Assembly (NCBI GenBank): GCA_003219175.1
Contig: QHPU01000049.1
Coordinates: 1 to 53,918 of the forward strand
DNA from: Verrucomicrobiota bacterium
GTDB taxonomy: Bacteria > Verrucomicrobiota > Verrucomicrobiia > Chthoniobacterales > UBA10450
Length of the DNA stretch: 53,918 nt
Direction of reading: 5' to 3'
The position numbers were made by a program, and so were the translations under genes. The stretch's first letter is position 1; the number at the start of each line of letters is the position of its first letter. This document shows, piece after piece, positions 24,934-35,147 of this stretch. The notes under the pieces were generated by a model that saw only the letters and a program-made list of their open reading frames with translations, did not search any database and was not told the origin of the DNA.

Positions 24934-26329
24934 TACTGTTTCCTTGAGTAAGAACAATGGCGCACGCCATCAAAGCCCACGTCGTCGTGACGACCCAACG
25001 CGGGAGTCGAGTCACCGCGGTTTCGATGTTGCTGTCACGTAACGTCCAATGCACCCCAATTACGCAGATAGTGACGATGGCCACTTGCAGGATTTCGCGG
25101 GTTGAAAGAATGGCGTCACCGTGGGCGTGACGGCCGAACATCCCATCTAGCATTCGGCTGGCGACGGTGAAGTCGGATGCGCGGAAAAAGACCCAAGCGA
25201 TGCAAACCGCGCCGTAAGTGGCGAACCCAGCCAGAGCACGCGTTGCGAAATTATTGGCCCAGGGTTTGTTTTCAAATAAAACACGAACCACGCGTTCGAT
25301 GACCAGATAAGAACCATGAAGTAATCCCCAAACCACGAAGGTCCAGGCTGCGCCATGCCAGAGACCGCCGAGAAACATCACGATCACCAGGTTGATAGCG
25401 GCGCGTAATGGCCGGACCTGATTACCTCCGAGGGGAATGTAGAGGTAGTCGCGCAGGAACGTAGAAAGAGAGATGTGCCAGCGTCGCCAGAAGTCGGAAA
25501 AGCCAATGGCCGCGTAAGGAAAACGAAAATTGTCCTTCAAGTGGAAACCGAGACATAAAGCCGCGCCGATCGCGCAGGTGGAATAGCCGGCGAAATCAAA
25601 AAATATCTGCCCGGCAAACGCGAGCACGCCAATCCACGAATCGAGCGCGCTGAGCGGGCCACTGTAACCAAAAATACGATCGGCCGATCCGGAAAGTAGA
25701 GTGTCAGCGACGACAATCTTTTCGAACAAGCCGAGCGTCATCAAGAGCAAACCCCAGAGGAATTGTCCGAGGCGCAAGCGTGGTGCTCTGACCAATTGCG
25801 GGAGAAAATCGCCGGCACGCACAATTGGTCCGGCGACCAGTTGAGGGAAAAAAGAGACTGCGAGAACGAAATCACGCAACGATCGGGTCGGCTGGAGAAC
25901 GCCGCGGTAAATATCGAGGGTATAGGAGAGCGAATGAAACGTGTAAAAGGAGATGCCAACCGGCAGAAGAATGTCGAGGTGGGGCGGATGATAAATGATA
26001 TCGATGCGTGCGAGCAGCCACTGGAAATTTTCCAGCAGGAAGTTTCCGTATTTGAAGAAGCCAAGCATGCTCAGGTTCATGCACACGCTGGCCACGAGCC
26101 AGCCTCGTTTTGATCGCGGAGTTGAGGCTTTCCCAATTCGCGCCCCGAGCCAGAAATCCATGCTGGTGGTTGAAAAAAGAAGCGCGGCAAAAGGGGGATT
26201 CCACGCTCCGTAAAAAACGTAACTCGCGACTACGAGCAGGTTTTTGCGCGCGTTCCACGATCGGATGCTCCAGTAGAGCGTCACGACAACGACGAAGAAG
26301 ACGACGAAGGTGAGCGAATTGAAAAGCAT
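24908..26329 (-). CDS. MBOAT-family O-acyltransferase (AlgI-like)
   Basis: 473 residues with about 11 membrane helices. It starts MLFNSLTFVVFFVVVVTLYW, then has the AlgI motifs PVGISFYTFHSLSYTLDIYR, FVLAVSFFPQLVAGPIVRAG, FADFAGYSTCAIG in FFDFAGYSTCAIGAALCLGF, FWRRWHISLSTFLRDYLYIP, and the catalytic-His loop GGLWHGAAWTFVVWGLLHG. It brings an acyl (acetyl) group from the cytoplasm across the inner membrane for transfer to an exopolysaccharide or peptidoglycan-linked polymer. It is first of a two-gene unit; the SGNH partner overlaps its end. Confidence 0.93.
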   Translation of the reverse strand: MLFNSLTFVVFFVVVVTLYWSIRSWNARKNLLVVASYVFYGAWNPPFAALLFSTTSMDFWLGARIGKASTPRSKRGWLVASVCMNLSMLGFFKYGNFLLENFQWLLARIDIIYHPPHLDILLPVGISFYTFHSLSYTLDIYRGVLQPTRSLRDFVLAVSFFPQLVAGPIVRAGDFLPQLVRAPRLRLGQFLWGLLLMTLGLFEKIVVADTLLSGSADRIFGYSGPLSALDSWIGVLAFAGQIFFDFAGYSTCAIGAALCLGFHLKDNFRFPYAAIGFSDFWRRWHISLSTFLRDYLYIPLGGNQVRPLRAAINLVIVMFLGGLWHGAAWTFVVWGLLHGSYLVIERVVRVLFENKPWANNFATRALAGFATYGAVCIAWVFFRASDFTVASRMLDGMFGRHAHGDAILSTREILQVAIVTICVIGVHWTLRDSNIETAVTRLPRWVVTTTWALMACAIVLTQGNSNAFIYFQF

Positions 26330-26622
26330 TACGCGACGCGTCTGCTTATATAAGAGGGCTGCTCAATGGCCAGTAATTTTTGGAAATCCCTTATCCTTCG
26401 AGGGAGAGGTGTAGAGGCGACCGCCTGCCGAGCCGTAACACTGCGAAGGCTGGTGTCGGCTGCAGAAGAGTTGAGCCGCGACGGCGTGCGTCCCCCCAAA
26501 TTTAAGGCTTGTAGCTTCTACACCATTCAAACGCGAACCGTGCCCAGCTGCAAAATATTGTCCTGATTCGGCGTGCTCGTTCGTCGTCCTTGTGAATAGC
26601 GGAACACAATGAGGAGCCGGAA

Positions 26623-26943
26623 ATGAGCACGAAAGTATTGGAAAAAACTGATGGTTTGTCAGGCTACGACGGTCGTTCGTCAGGGGAGTGGCTGATTGCA
26701 CGCAGCGAGTTTCGCAAGCGCTCTGGCTATCACCTCATTGCCCTTGTTGGTGTTCCTCTGATCGTGGCGGTGTGTTTGCTTATGCAACTCGACAAATTGT
26801 CGCAATCATCGCTGAGTTATTCGCTCCTGAACGGTATGGTTTCAGTTCTCTTTAACTTCACTTCGGCAGCGCTTTTGAAGTTGTCTCCCTTTTTGATAAG
26901 TGTGCTCGGGTTGTCGAAGTGGTTCGCATCCAGTGCACGATAA
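26623..26943 (+). CDS. Small predicted membrane protein, unknown function
   Basis: 106 residues from ATG 26623 with GAGGAGCC upstream. The N-terminal 35 residues are polar (SGEWLIARSEFRKRSGYH), followed by two hydrophobic stretches: LIALVGVPLIVAVCLLMQL (about 38-56) and a broader one around VSVLFNFTSAALLKLSPFLI. No family recognised. The 293 bases before it (26330-26622) show no gene, though they carry short phrases that look like dispersed intergenic repeat debris. Confidence 0.5.
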   Translation: MSTKVLEKTDGLSGYDGRSSGEWLIARSEFRKRSGYHLIALVGVPLIVAVCLLMQLDKLSQSSLSYSLLNGMVSVLFNFTSAALLKLSPFLISVLGLSKWFASSAR

Positions 26944-27102
26944 CTCATGTTCTAATCGATTGGGGAATTCGGTAAAGCGGGGCCGTTTCGGCTTCAGCGT
27001 GACGGTTAAAATGGCAACTTAAGATACCGCGACTTCAGGCAGGTGTGTCCTATAGTGACGTATAGAAAAGAAAACGGACGAAACGAAAGGAAACAAACCA
27101 CC

Positions 27103-27561
27103 ATGATTAATACACTAACGCGCTGGGAGCCACTTCGAGAAATGGAAGACTTCCAGAACCGTCTCTCAAACCTTTTCGGCCGGCCAATGCGCCGCAGCAA
27201 TGGGCACGGTCGGGAAGACATTACTCTGGCGGATTGGACGCCGGTGGCGGACATCACCGAGGATGAGAAGGAATATCTGATCAAGGCTGAGCTGCCCGAG
27301 ATGAAGAAAGAAGAGGTGAAGGTGACCGTGGAAAACGGTGTTCTTACTATTTCCGGCGAACGCAAGTTCGAGAAGGAAGAGAAGAAAAAGAAATATCACC
27401 GCGTTGAACGCGGCTACGGTACCTTCATGCGCAGCTTTACTCTCCCGGAAGATGCTGATGCCAACAAGGTGAAGGCCGAGTTCAAGAACGGCTTGCTCAC
27501 GGTGCATCTGCCGAAGAGCGAGAAGGCCAAACCGAAAGAAATTGAGGTCAATATCGCCTGA
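27103..27561 (+). CDS. Hsp20/alpha-crystallin small heat-shock protein
   Basis: 152 residues from ATG 27103, chosen because AAAGGAAAC lies upstream. It begins MINTLTRWEPLREMEDFQNR (a W-x-P-[FL]-x-x-x-x-x-[FL] N-arm), then the alpha-crystallin domain from WTPVADITEDEKEYLIKAEL to the diagnostic GVLTISGER and the final AEFKNGLLTVHLPK (A-x-x-x-[ND]-G-[LV]-L). It binds unfolded proteins as an oligomeric holdase in the cytoplasm. No CIRCE or ROSE-type element was recognised upstream. Confidence 0.95.
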   Translation: MINTLTRWEPLREMEDFQNRLSNLFGRPMRRSNGHGREDITLADWTPVADITEDEKEYLIKAELPEMKKEEVKVTVENGVLTISGERKFEKEEKKKKYHRVERGYGTFMRSFTLPEDADANKVKAEFKNGLLTVHLPKSEKAKPKEIEVNIA

Positions 27562-27776
27562 GTAAGATTGTAACGGAGTCTCGTACGCGTGCGTCCGCGT
27601 TAAAATCGGGGCGCGCGCGTCGAGCTCCAGTGGCGAGCGGTACAAGGGAGCGTTGTGGCCGTCGCACCACCACTAGATCAAGTTATCTCTGCTCCCGTCT
27701 TCGTCATTGATTCGGGCTTCGGGCTTTCTCGCCTGTCGGCCTGAGCTTGTCGAACGGCGTCATTCTGGGGACAGTT

Positions 27777-28475
27777 ATGTTCCCAACCATGACCGCGTAT
27801 TGTCTCATTCACGGAAGCGGACAGGGGCCCGAAGGTTGGAAGCTGCTCGTCCACGAACTGAAACAGCGGGGTCACAGCGTCCTCACTCCTGCGTTTGAAG
27901 TGACCCGGACCGACCAAGGCTTGATCTGGCATGCCGAGACCATCGTAAATGCTCTCGACCGCTCTGGTATGAACTCGGCCGATGTTATCTGTGTCGCACA
28001 CTCTGCCAGTGGCATGTACCTGCCGTTGATCGCCGAGCGCTGGTCTCCGCGGCGCATGGTATTCCTGGCCGCGGTAGTTCCGCGTCCAAGTATCAGTGTC
28101 ATGGAACAGCACAGGAATGATCCGTCGATGTTCAACCGGGCATGGGTCAGACAAAATCCGCAGGACGAGAAGGTCGCGTTGGAATTCGTCTATCACGATT
28201 GTCCGCCGGATCGCCTCGAATGGGTCCTGTCGACACGGTTGGTATTCTACAATAGGAAGGCCTTGGAAGAACCATGTCCGCTGCGCGCGTGGCCTTCGGT
28301 CCCGTCCAGCTACATCATATGTCGTGATGATCGGACGATTACGCCGGAGTGGCAGCGCAAAGCCGCTCGCGAGTTGCTTGGCGTAGAACCAATTGAGCTG
28401 CCCGGCGGACATTGCCCGCACGTCAGCCGGCCTGAAGCGCTCGCGGACGTCCTGGAGGGCGTCGACAGCAGATGA
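27777..28475 (+). CDS. Alpha/beta hydrolase
   Basis: 232 residues from ATG 27777 (ATG 27789 is nearly as good). Oxyanion strand: AYCLIHGSGQGPEGWKLLVH. The nucleophile elbow reads VAHSASGMYLPL, where the usual G-x-S-x-G is A-H-S-A-S-G. The acid lies in ICRDDRTITPEW and the His in GGHCPHVSRPEALADVL, so a Ser-Asp-His triad is plausible. The family covers esterases and haloperoxidase-like enzymes such as MenH-type proteins; the substrate is unknown. It converges with the RND pump operon with 32 bases between. Confidence 0.82.
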   Translation: MFPTMTAYCLIHGSGQGPEGWKLLVHELKQRGHSVLTPAFEVTRTDQGLIWHAETIVNALDRSGMNSADVICVAHSASGMYLPLIAERWSPRRMVFLAAVVPRPSISVMEQHRNDPSMFNRAWVRQNPQDEKVALEFVYHDCPPDRLEWVLSTRLVFYNRKALEEPCPLRAWPSVPSSYIICRDDRTITPEWQRKAARELLGVEPIELPGGHCPHVSRPEALADVLEGVDSR

Positions 28476-28507
28476 TCCGTACCTATATAGTAGAGCTGGC
28501 TTGGCGG

Positions 28508-31500
28508 TTAGGGGTGCTGCGGGTTGAGTTGGGGCGGCGGCACTTTGGTGGCGGGCTGCTCAGCTCGTGGTTCGTTGGCGGACGGCCGGCCAGCGAAGAG
28601 CCGCTCGATCACGTAAAAGGTAACGGGTATAAGGAAGATGGCGATGCCCGACGCGGCGATCATTCCACCAATTACGGTCGAGCCAAGAACCCGGCGAGCG
28701 ACCGCGCCGGAACCACTGGCAAACCATAGCGGCAAACAGCCGAAAATGAAGGCGAAAGAAGTCATCAGGATCGGCCGCAACCGCAACCGCGCGCCTTCGA
28801 GTGCGGCATCGAGCAGCGGTTTGCCCTTTTCGTATTCATCCTTTGCGAACTCGACGATCAGGATCGCGTTCTTCGCGGCGAGGCCGATCAACATAATCAA
28901 ACCGATCTGCGCGTAGATGTTGTTTTGCATCCCGCGTAGCCACAGCGTGAGAAACGCGCCGAACACCGCGACCGGCGTGCCTAACAAGACGCTGAACGGC
29001 AGCGACCAGCTTTCGTAGAGTGCAGCCAAAATAAGAAAAACGAAAAGGAGCGACATTCCAAAAACCGCAGTCGGCGGAACGCCTTGCTGCGCTTTCTTCT
29101 CCTGGTACGAAATACCGAGATAATCGTAACCCATTTCCTTGGGCATTGTCTGCCGGAAAACTTCTTCCAAAGCGTTCATCGCTTGATTCGAGCTGTAGCC
29201 GGGCGCGGAGGAACCATTAATTTGTGCCGAGCGATATTCGTTGTAGCGCAACGTAAATTCCGGGCCGGCGATGGTTTGGATACTGGAGATAGCGTCGAGC
29301 GGCACGGGGTCGCCGTTCGAATTGCGAACGAAGAACTGACCGACATTCTTCGCATCAGTACGATAATCACCTTCTGCCTCGATGTAGGTTTGCCATGTCC
29401 GGCCGAAGCGATTGAAATAATTTACGAAAAATCCGCCCATGAACGTCTGCAGCGTTTGATAAACCGAGGTCAGATCAATCCCCTGCTTGATCACTTTGTC
29501 GCGGTCGACCTTGACGAAAACCTGCGGCACGTTCGGTTGGAACGTCGGAATGAGAGTGCTGAGTTCGGGTCGCTTGCGAGCTGCCTCTAAAAACGTCTTC
29601 ATATTTTGCGCCAGGAACGCGACGTCTTTGCCCGAGCGATCTTCCAATATGAATTGAAATCCGCCGGAAGTGCCCACGCCCGGAATCACCGGTGGGGGAA
29701 AAGCAAAGGCGATACCTTCAGGAAGAGTTGAGAGGTACTTATTTATTCGCGCCTTGATTGCCTCGTATTGTTCCTCCGGCTTGGTTCGTTCGCTCCAAGG
29801 CTTGAAATTGACGAAGAAAAACGCGTGGTAGGTGTCGGACACCAGGCTCAGCAAACTAAAGCCGACGACACTGGTGATGTATTGCACACCGGGTGTTTTG
29901 CTCAAAAAATCTTCGATCTCTCGACAAACCTTGTCCGTGCGCTCAAGCGAAGCTGCGTCGGGTAATTGCAGCGCCACAAAAACATAGCCCTGATCTTCTT
30001 CCGGCATAAAGCCACTCGGTAATTTGGATCCGAAAAAGCCTGCGCCAACCGCGAGCACGGCGAGCAACGCGAAACTGAGGATGGTTTTTCGAATGGCCAG
30101 GCGCGACCAGTTCACATAGCCGTGCGTTGCGCTGCCGAACACGCGATTGAATCGATCGAAAAACCAACGGAGCGGACCGCGACCCTGTTTTCGGGGCCGC
30201 AGCAACAACGAGGAAAGCGCAGGACTGAGTGAAAGCGCGTTGAACGCGGAGAAGATGACCGAGATCGCGATCGTGAGAGCAAACTGCGGATACAATCTGC
30301 CGGTAATTCCCGGAAGAAAGGCCGTCGGAATGAATACCGCCGAAAGTACGAGCGCGATGCCGATCACCGGTGCGGACACTTCACGCATGGCCTGGAGAGT
30401 CGCGTCGCGTGCATTCATTCCTTCCTCAATGTGACGTTCGACTGCTTCAACGACGACAATCGCGTCATCGACAACGAGGCCGATCGCGAGCACGAGACCG
30501 AAAAGGGAAAGCGTGTTGATCGAAAATCCGAATAAGGGGAACAAAACAAAAGTGCCAACCAACGAGACCGGCACGGCGCACAGTGGAATTAGCGTGGCCC
30601 GCCAGCCTTGCAAAAAGATGAAGACAACCAAAACCACAAGCGCGAGCGCTTCAAACAGCGTCTTCACGATTTCGCGCATGCCTTCGGTGACCGAAAGCGT
30701 TTGATCGAGCGAGAACGCGAAATCCATGTCCCCGGGGAAGCGTTGCTTCGCTTCAGCCAGAAATTGTCGCACTCCCTGCGCTGCTTTGACCGCGTTGGTG
30801 CCCGGCAGTTGGTAACAGGCGACGATTGCCGATGGTTGGCCGTTCAGTCGCCCCTTCAAGTTGTAGGTTTGCGCGCCAAGGTCGATCCGCGCGATATCTT
30901 TCACGCGCACGAATGAGCCATCCGGATTCGCGCGCACGACAATCTCCCCGAATTCCTGCGGTGTTTGTAAACGTCCTTGCGCGCGCACGGTATAAGTAAA
31001 TTTCTGTCCGCTTGGAATCGGTTCGCCGCCGACTTGTCCGGCGGGATTAACCGTGTTCTGCTTCTGCACGGCGGAGATGATGTCCGGAACAGTGATGCCG
31101 AGTTTGGCGAGCTGGTCAGGCTTCACCCACAACCGCATCGCATACTGGCCGGCGCCGAAAACTTGAACATTCCCGATTCCAGGAATGCGCGTGAGTTGAT
31201 CGACCAGATTGATATAAGCGTAGTTCGCGAGAAAAACTCCGTCGTAGCTTCCTTTCGGCGAATAAAGCGCGATGAGCATCAAGGGCGCTGTAGTCGATTT
31301 TTTAACCGTGAGGCCGTAATTGATCACGTCGGCGGGCAATTGTGATTGCGCCTGCGAAACCCGGATCTGCGTCAGTACATGATCGATGTTCGGGTCGGTC
31401 GCGACGTCGAAATTCACGATCAACCGAATGTCACCACTGTTGGCGTTGATCGAGTACATGTAGTTCATGTTGTCAACGCCGCTCATCTGCTGCTCGATAG

Positions 31501-31690
31501 GCGCCGCAACCGATTGCTCGATCGTGAGCGCGTCCGCGCCGGTGTAGTGCGTTTGCACCTGAATCTCCGGCGGCGCGATTTGGGGATATTGTGCGACTGG
31601 CAAAGCCAGAATGCAGACGCCGCCGATCAAAGTCATCAAAATCGCGATGACGATTGCAACAATCGGACGCCTGACGAAGAACTCCGACAT
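28508..31690 (-). CDS. HAE1-type RND multidrug efflux pump (AcrB/MexB-like), intact
   Basis: 1060 residues, the usual length. It starts [20 protein letters not shown]; the two halves each have a periplasmic domain. The proton-relay Asp pair is in [20 protein letters not shown] and the relay Lys in [20 protein letters not shown]. Other family segments include [15 protein letters not shown] and [17 protein letters not shown]. It works as a trimer in the inner membrane with the adaptor encoded six bases upstream (31697-32866). No TolC/OprM-type channel is in the window, so it must use one from elsewhere. It is the last gene of a 14-kb gene train that also has zwf, pgi, gnd and NDH-2. Confidence 0.96.
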   Translation of the reverse strand: MSEFFVRRPIVAIVIAILMTLIGGVCILALPVAQYPQIAPPEIQVQTHYTGADALTIEQSVAAPIEQQMSGVDNMNYMYSINANSGDIRLIVNFDVATDPNIDHVLTQIRVSQAQSQLPADVINYGLTVKKSTTAPLMLIALYSPKGSYDGVFLANYAYINLVDQLTRIPGIGNVQVFGAGQYAMRLWVKPDQLAKLGITVPDIISAVQKQNTVNPAGQVGGEPIPSGQKFTYTVRAQGRLQTPQEFGEIVVRANPDGSFVRVKDIARIDLGAQTYNLKGRLNGQPSAIVACYQLPGTNAVKAAQGVRQFLAEAKQRFPGDMDFAFSLDQTLSVTEGMREIVKTLFEALALVVLVVFIFLQGWRATLIPLCAVPVSLVGTFVLFPLFGFSINTLSLFGLVLAIGLVVDDAIVVVEAVERHIEEGMNARDATLQAMREVSAPVIGIALVLSAVFIPTAFLPGITGRLYPQFALTIAISVIFSAFNALSLSPALSSLLLRPRKQGRGPLRWFFDRFNRVFGSATHGYVNWSRLAIRKTILSFALLAVLAVGAGFFGSKLPSGFMPEEDQGYVFVALQLPDAASLERTDKVCREIEDFLSKTPGVQYITSVVGFSLLSLVSDTYHAFFFVNFKPWSERTKPEEQYEAIKARINKYLSTLPEGIAFAFPPPVIPGVGTSGGFQFILEDRSGKDVAFLAQNMKTFLEAARKRPELSTLIPTFQPNVPQVFVKVDRDKVIKQGIDLTSVYQTLQTFMGGFFVNYFNRFGRTWQTYIEAEGDYRTDAKNVGQFFVRNSNGDPVPLDAISSIQTIAGPEFTLRYNEYRSAQINGSSAPGYSSNQAMNALEEVFRQTMPKEMGYDYLGISYQEKKAQQGVPPTAVFGMSLLFVFLILAALYESWSLPFSVLLGTPVAVFGAFLTLWLRGMQNNIYAQIGLIMLIGLAAKNAILIVEFAKDEYEKGKPLLDAALEGARLRLRPILMTSFAFIFGCLPLWFASGSGAVARRVLGSTVIGGMIAASGIAIFLIPVTFYVIERLFAGRPSANEPRAEQPATKVPPPQLNPQHP

Positions 31691-31696
31691 GGCAGA

Positions 31697-32866
31697 TCAG
31701 GGCGTTTTTTGCGCCGGCGAACCGTCGGACGCGACTGTTTGTGCGGGCGATGCCCACTCCTTTACCGTCACGGTCGATCCTTCGCGCGCTTTTTGGAGGC
31801 CCTGTACCACGACTTTGTCACCCGGTTTCACTCCGTCAGTCACTTCCCACAGCGCGCCGATGCGTTCACCCATCTTTACCGGGCGAATGCTCACTTTGCT
31901 GTCGTCGCCCACAACGGCGACTTGAAAACTGCCCTGCAGCTCGTTCACTGCTTCCTGCGGAACAACCATCGCGCCTTTTTTGATATCGGCGACGAACCGC
32001 ACCTTCCCGAATTGTCCGGGCCGCAAAATGTTTCCCGGATTTGGAAATGTCACTTCGTAACGGATCGAACCCGTTTTTACGTCTAGGCTACGATCGAGCG
32101 CATAAAATTTACCCTTTTCCGGATATACCTCGCCATTGCTGAGGAGCAACTCGAAGTCGAGTGATTTGATGTAGCGCTGGCGTTCGTTGGCATCACGATG
32201 ACGGGAGATGAAATCCGTCCACGGCCCCTCGCCAACGGTCACCAAGGCTTTGATCGGATCGATTTGTGAAACTGTGGTGAGCGGTCCAGTGCTCGGACCA
32301 ACAAGATCGCCGACCTGATTATTCGTAAATCCGGCTACACCGTCGATCGGCGCCGTAATTTTTGTGTAGCCAAGATTGATCTCGGCCTGTTTCACTGCCG
32401 CTTCATCAGCTTCGACATTTGCTCTGTTCGACCCTGCAGCTGCAGTCGCGGTATCGCGCTCCTGGTCGCTGATGACTTTCCTGTTGAATAAGTCTAGAGC
32501 GCGTTTTTCATCTGCATCTGCTTTTACCTGGTTAGCTTTATCTTTTGCCAGTGTTCCCTTGGCCTGTGCTAACGCGGCTTCGTACGGACGGGGGTCAATC
32601 TGGAAAAGAGGATCGCCCTTTTTTACGATGCTGCCTTCTGTGTAATCGCGTGCAACGATGTAGCCTTGTACCTGCGCGTTGATGTTGGCGTTGATGAAAC
32701 CGTCGAGCGTCGCGACACGTTCGAGCACCCGCGGCACGTCGCGCGGCTCAACCGTTGTCACCAAAACTTCGGGCGCAGATAGACCAGCTTGCGGCCCTTT
32801 GCGCGAGCAAGCGGGAATTAGCAACGCCCCGACTAGCAAAGCGCTGAAAACAACGGATCGTTTCAT
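31697..32866 (-). CDS. RND efflux adaptor lipoprotein (AcrA/MexA-like)
   Basis: 389 residues. The signal ends in LLIPACSRKG, a lipobox, so the mature protein is tied to the inner membrane by lipid. Domains: lipoyl half (GFINANINAQVQGYIVARDY; EGSIVKKGDPLFQID), coiled hairpin (AKGTLAKDKANQVKADADEK), second lipoyl half with DGVAGFTNNQVGDLVGP, beta-barrel and membrane-proximal domain (VVPQEAVNELQGSFQVAVVG). It bridges the RND trimer and an outer-membrane channel. ATGA overlap with the NDH-2 gene upstream; the pump follows six bases downstream. Confidence 0.95.
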   Translation of the reverse strand: MKRSVVFSALLVGALLIPACSRKGPQAGLSAPEVLVTTVEPRDVPRVLERVATLDGFINANINAQVQGYIVARDYTEGSIVKKGDPLFQIDPRPYEAALAQAKGTLAKDKANQVKADADEKRALDLFNRKVISDQERDTATAAAGSNRANVEADEAAVKQAEINLGYTKITAPIDGVAGFTNNQVGDLVGPSTGPLTTVSQIDPIKALVTVGEGPWTDFISRHRDANERQRYIKSLDFELLLSNGEVYPEKGKFYALDRSLDVKTGSIRYEVTFPNPGNILRPGQFGKVRFVADIKKGAMVVPQEAVNELQGSFQVAVVGDDSKVSIRPVKMGERIGALWEVTDGVKPGDKVVVQGLQKAREGSTVTVKEWASPAQTVASDGSPAQKTP

Positions 32867-34242
32867 AATCGTGTTATCGCGCGTTGCGGCGAAGTGTCTA
32901 GCGCGGGATTTGTTGTTATCCGCGCCGCCTGCTTCCTCTGCGCTCGAACGCGGCCCAGTCGATCAGTGATCTCCCATACATCGCGCAAAGTGACTATCTG
33001 CGTGATGTCTCGCCCGAAGAAAAGATCGAGAGTCCACGCAATCACAACTCGCAGCTTCTTGGCGAGACGGGGAAGCTTCAGCAAATAGATTGATCGCCAC
33101 AACCACCAGGCGATGAAACCGGAAAACTTCATTCCGAATACCATCGCTACCCCAGTGTGATGACCAATAGCTGCCAGCAATCCGAGTGTTTGAAATCGAA
33201 ATGCCTTTAACGGTTGACCAAGAATAGTGCGCTCGATGTTTTTTGCCGCGATAACCCCTTCCCGTAAGCCGTGTTGCGCCGTGGGCGGATAAAATTGGCC
33301 GCTCCGCGAATCGGGAACCGCTGCGCAATCGCCAACTGCCCACAATCCAGTCGCTCCCGGAACGGCGAGGTTTTCGTTTACGCGAACCCGTCCTTTCTCT
33401 TTCGTGACCGGTAACGCCGAGATCACGGGGCTCGGTTTCACACCCGCTGTCCAGATGAGTGTTGCCGCCGGAATCGATCTGCCGTCATTCAATTTTACGA
33501 TCGAACCATCGTAGCTTGCCACCTTCACGCCTTTGATCACTTCGACTTTGCGCTCGATTAACTTCCGTTCGGCATAACGACCCAATTCTTCGCCAAGCTC
33601 CGGCAACAAATACGGGCCCGGATGAATGACCACGACTCGAATCATGTTCTCGCCTAACGAGGGATAAAATCTTGCCGTTTCGCGGAGAAAGTCGTTGACC
33701 GCGCCGGTCGTTTCTGCACCGGCGAATCCGCCTCCGGCCGTTACGAATGTGAGCAGCTCACGCTGAGCGGCTTCATCTTTTTGCAGCGCGGCGTCTTCTA
33801 GCAACGCAACCATGCGATTCCGCAGCAGAGTTGCATCCATCACGTTTTTCATCGTTACCGCCCAGTCGTGTGCCCCCTGGTTATCAAAGAAATTTGTCTC
33901 CGAACCGAGTGCGAGGAGCAGATGGTCGTACTCCAGTTCAAGATCGACGTCCCCGATTCCGTGAACACAGCGGATTTTTCGGGCGTTAACATCGACCTCC
34001 CGAACCTCCGCTTCGACGAACTTCACATGCCGAAGAATGCGCCGCAGCGGATTCACAATGTCGCTCGGCAAAAGATCGCCTGCGGCAATTTCGTGCAGCA
34101 TCGGGGTGAAGAGAATGAAATTCTCGCGGCTGATCAGCGTGACCTCCACGTCTGTGCGACGCGCTAGCCCCTTCTCCAAATACATCGCCGCGTAGAGCCC
34201 GCCAAATCCGCCACCGGCAATGACGACGCGAGTCTTTTTCAT
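32863..34242 (-). CDS. ndh: Type II NADH dehydrogenase (NDH-2)
   Basis: 459 residues from ATG 34242, which overlaps the stop of the HAD gene (ATGA); GTG 34254 is less likely. FAD site: RVVIAGGGFGGLYAAMYLEK. NADH site: TFVTAGGGFAGAETTGAVND. The second FAD motif is GLWAVGDCAAVP, and PPTAQHGLREGVIAAKNI is the NDH-2 quinone-site region (A-Q-x-A-x-x-x-G class). A C-terminal amphipathic stretch (FIAWWLWRSIYLLKL) would sit on the inner face of the membrane. It oxidises NADH and reduces quinone without pumping protons. Its place between carbon-metabolism and efflux genes is striking. Confidence 0.9.
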   Translation of the reverse strand: MKKTRVVIAGGGFGGLYAAMYLEKGLARRTDVEVTLISRENFILFTPMLHEIAAGDLLPSDIVNPLRRILRHVKFVEAEVREVDVNARKIRCVHGIGDVDLELEYDHLLLALGSETNFFDNQGAHDWAVTMKNVMDATLLRNRMVALLEDAALQKDEAAQRELLTFVTAGGGFAGAETTGAVNDFLRETARFYPSLGENMIRVVVIHPGPYLLPELGEELGRYAERKLIERKVEVIKGVKVASYDGSIVKLNDGRSIPAATLIWTAGVKPSPVISALPVTKEKGRVRVNENLAVPGATGLWAVGDCAAVPDSRSGQFYPPTAQHGLREGVIAAKNIERTILGQPLKAFRFQTLGLLAAIGHHTGVAMVFGMKFSGFIAWWLWRSIYLLKLPRLAKKLRVVIAWTLDLFFGRDITQIVTLRDVWEITDRLGRVRAQRKQAARITTNPALDTSPQRAITRL

Positions 34243-35141
34243 TTCAGAACGCACTCTTCGACGGCTTTTGCGAAGCCTTCTTCCTCGGATGAGCTTGTGG
34301 TATAGTTGGCCGCAGATCTCACTTCTTCACTCGCCTGGCCCATCGCGATGCTGAACGCACTGTTTTTGAACATGGCAATGTCGTTCGGCATGTCACCGAT
34401 GGTTGCAATTTCAGCAATGGAGATATCGAGCATCTCAGATAGACGCGTAACGACATAGCCTTTGTTCGCTTCCGGGTGAGTTACATCGAGGTAGTAAGGC
34501 TGCGAACGTGCCGCTGAGACTAACGTTTCGCGTCCGGGATTGGATTGTTTGGTATGAATTTTCGAGGCGAACTGTTTTTGCACCGCTGCTTCACATTTAC
34601 AGACTGCTTCGAGATCGTCACTTACCCCAACTAGCTTAGCGACGTCATTCGTCAGGCCATTGAAATCCGACACTACCGTGGGAGGAAATTTCACCGTCCA
34701 TTCTTCGCGATCGACATGTGGTCCATGGCGGTCGCGCACGAACCAGTTCGTGCCACGATAGATCCAGCAGTCCAGCCCATGCTTGCGCATCGTCTCCATC
34801 GCGGGCTCGATAATGTCGGCCTGTAGCACACGTTGTTCGATGACGGACAGGTCTGGCTTGACAAACATGCCGCCATTGAAAGCAGCAATAGGTGTGGTGA
34901 GGGCCAACGGCGCGATCAGCATTTCCATGCCACGCGGCGGACGGCCGCTGGTAATCGCAAACTGAATTCCCGCACGCCGCATTTTTACGACTGCGGCACG
35001 CGCACGCTCCGTTAGCACCTTCTCGTGCGTTACCAGGGTGCCATCTACATCGGCAAGAAGAAGACGAACCGTAGTAGGCGTTCTTGTAGATGACACCTCA
35101 CGTTCCTTGTTAGTCTTCACAGAAGTCGCTGGTAGAGTCAT
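34239..35141 (-). CDS. HAD-family (Cof-type) sugar phosphatase
   Basis: 300 residues. Motif I is RLLLADVDGTLV (D-x-D-G-T), motif II AITSGRPPRG, motif III has the Lys in SKIHTKQSN, and motif IV is ATIGDMPNDIAMFKNSAFS. The large alpha/beta cap lies between about residues 100 and 210 (class IIB, Cof type). Such enzymes remove phosphate from sugar phosphates or nucleotides in the cytoplasm; the substrate is open. Being directly after gnd, it might keep sugar-phosphate pools in check. A polar 25-residue N-terminal tail precedes the core, so a later start may be used. Confidence 0.9.
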   Translation of the reverse strand: MTLPATSVKTNKEREVSSTRTPTTVRLLLADVDGTLVTHEKVLTERARAAVVKMRRAGIQFAITSGRPPRGMEMLIAPLALTTPIAAFNGGMFVKPDLSVIEQRVLQADIIEPAMETMRKHGLDCWIYRGTNWFVRDRHGPHVDREEWTVKFPPTVVSDFNGLTNDVAKLVGVSDDLEAVCKCEAAVQKQFASKIHTKQSNPGRETLVSAARSQPYYLDVTHPEANKGYVVTRLSEMLDISIAEIATIGDMPNDIAMFKNSAFSIAMGQASEEVRSAANYTTSSSEEEGFAKAVEECVLK

Positions 35142-35147
35142 ATGATT

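Noticed and set aside
26330-26622. Possible gene or regulatory RNA in the gap before the small membrane protein
   Set aside because: Short frames on both strands only; phrases such as GGCTTGTAGCTTCTACACC look like dispersed repeat debris, but no pairing or second copy is visible here.
27562-27776. Possible terminator or thermosensor around hsp20
   Set aside because: GC-rich alternating CG stretch at 27612-27622, but no stem followed by a T-run and no ROSE/CIRCE pattern.
29084-29590. Plus-strand frame of 168 codons inside the intact RND pump
   Set aside because: Fully antisense to a complete 1060-residue pump; no domain recognised.
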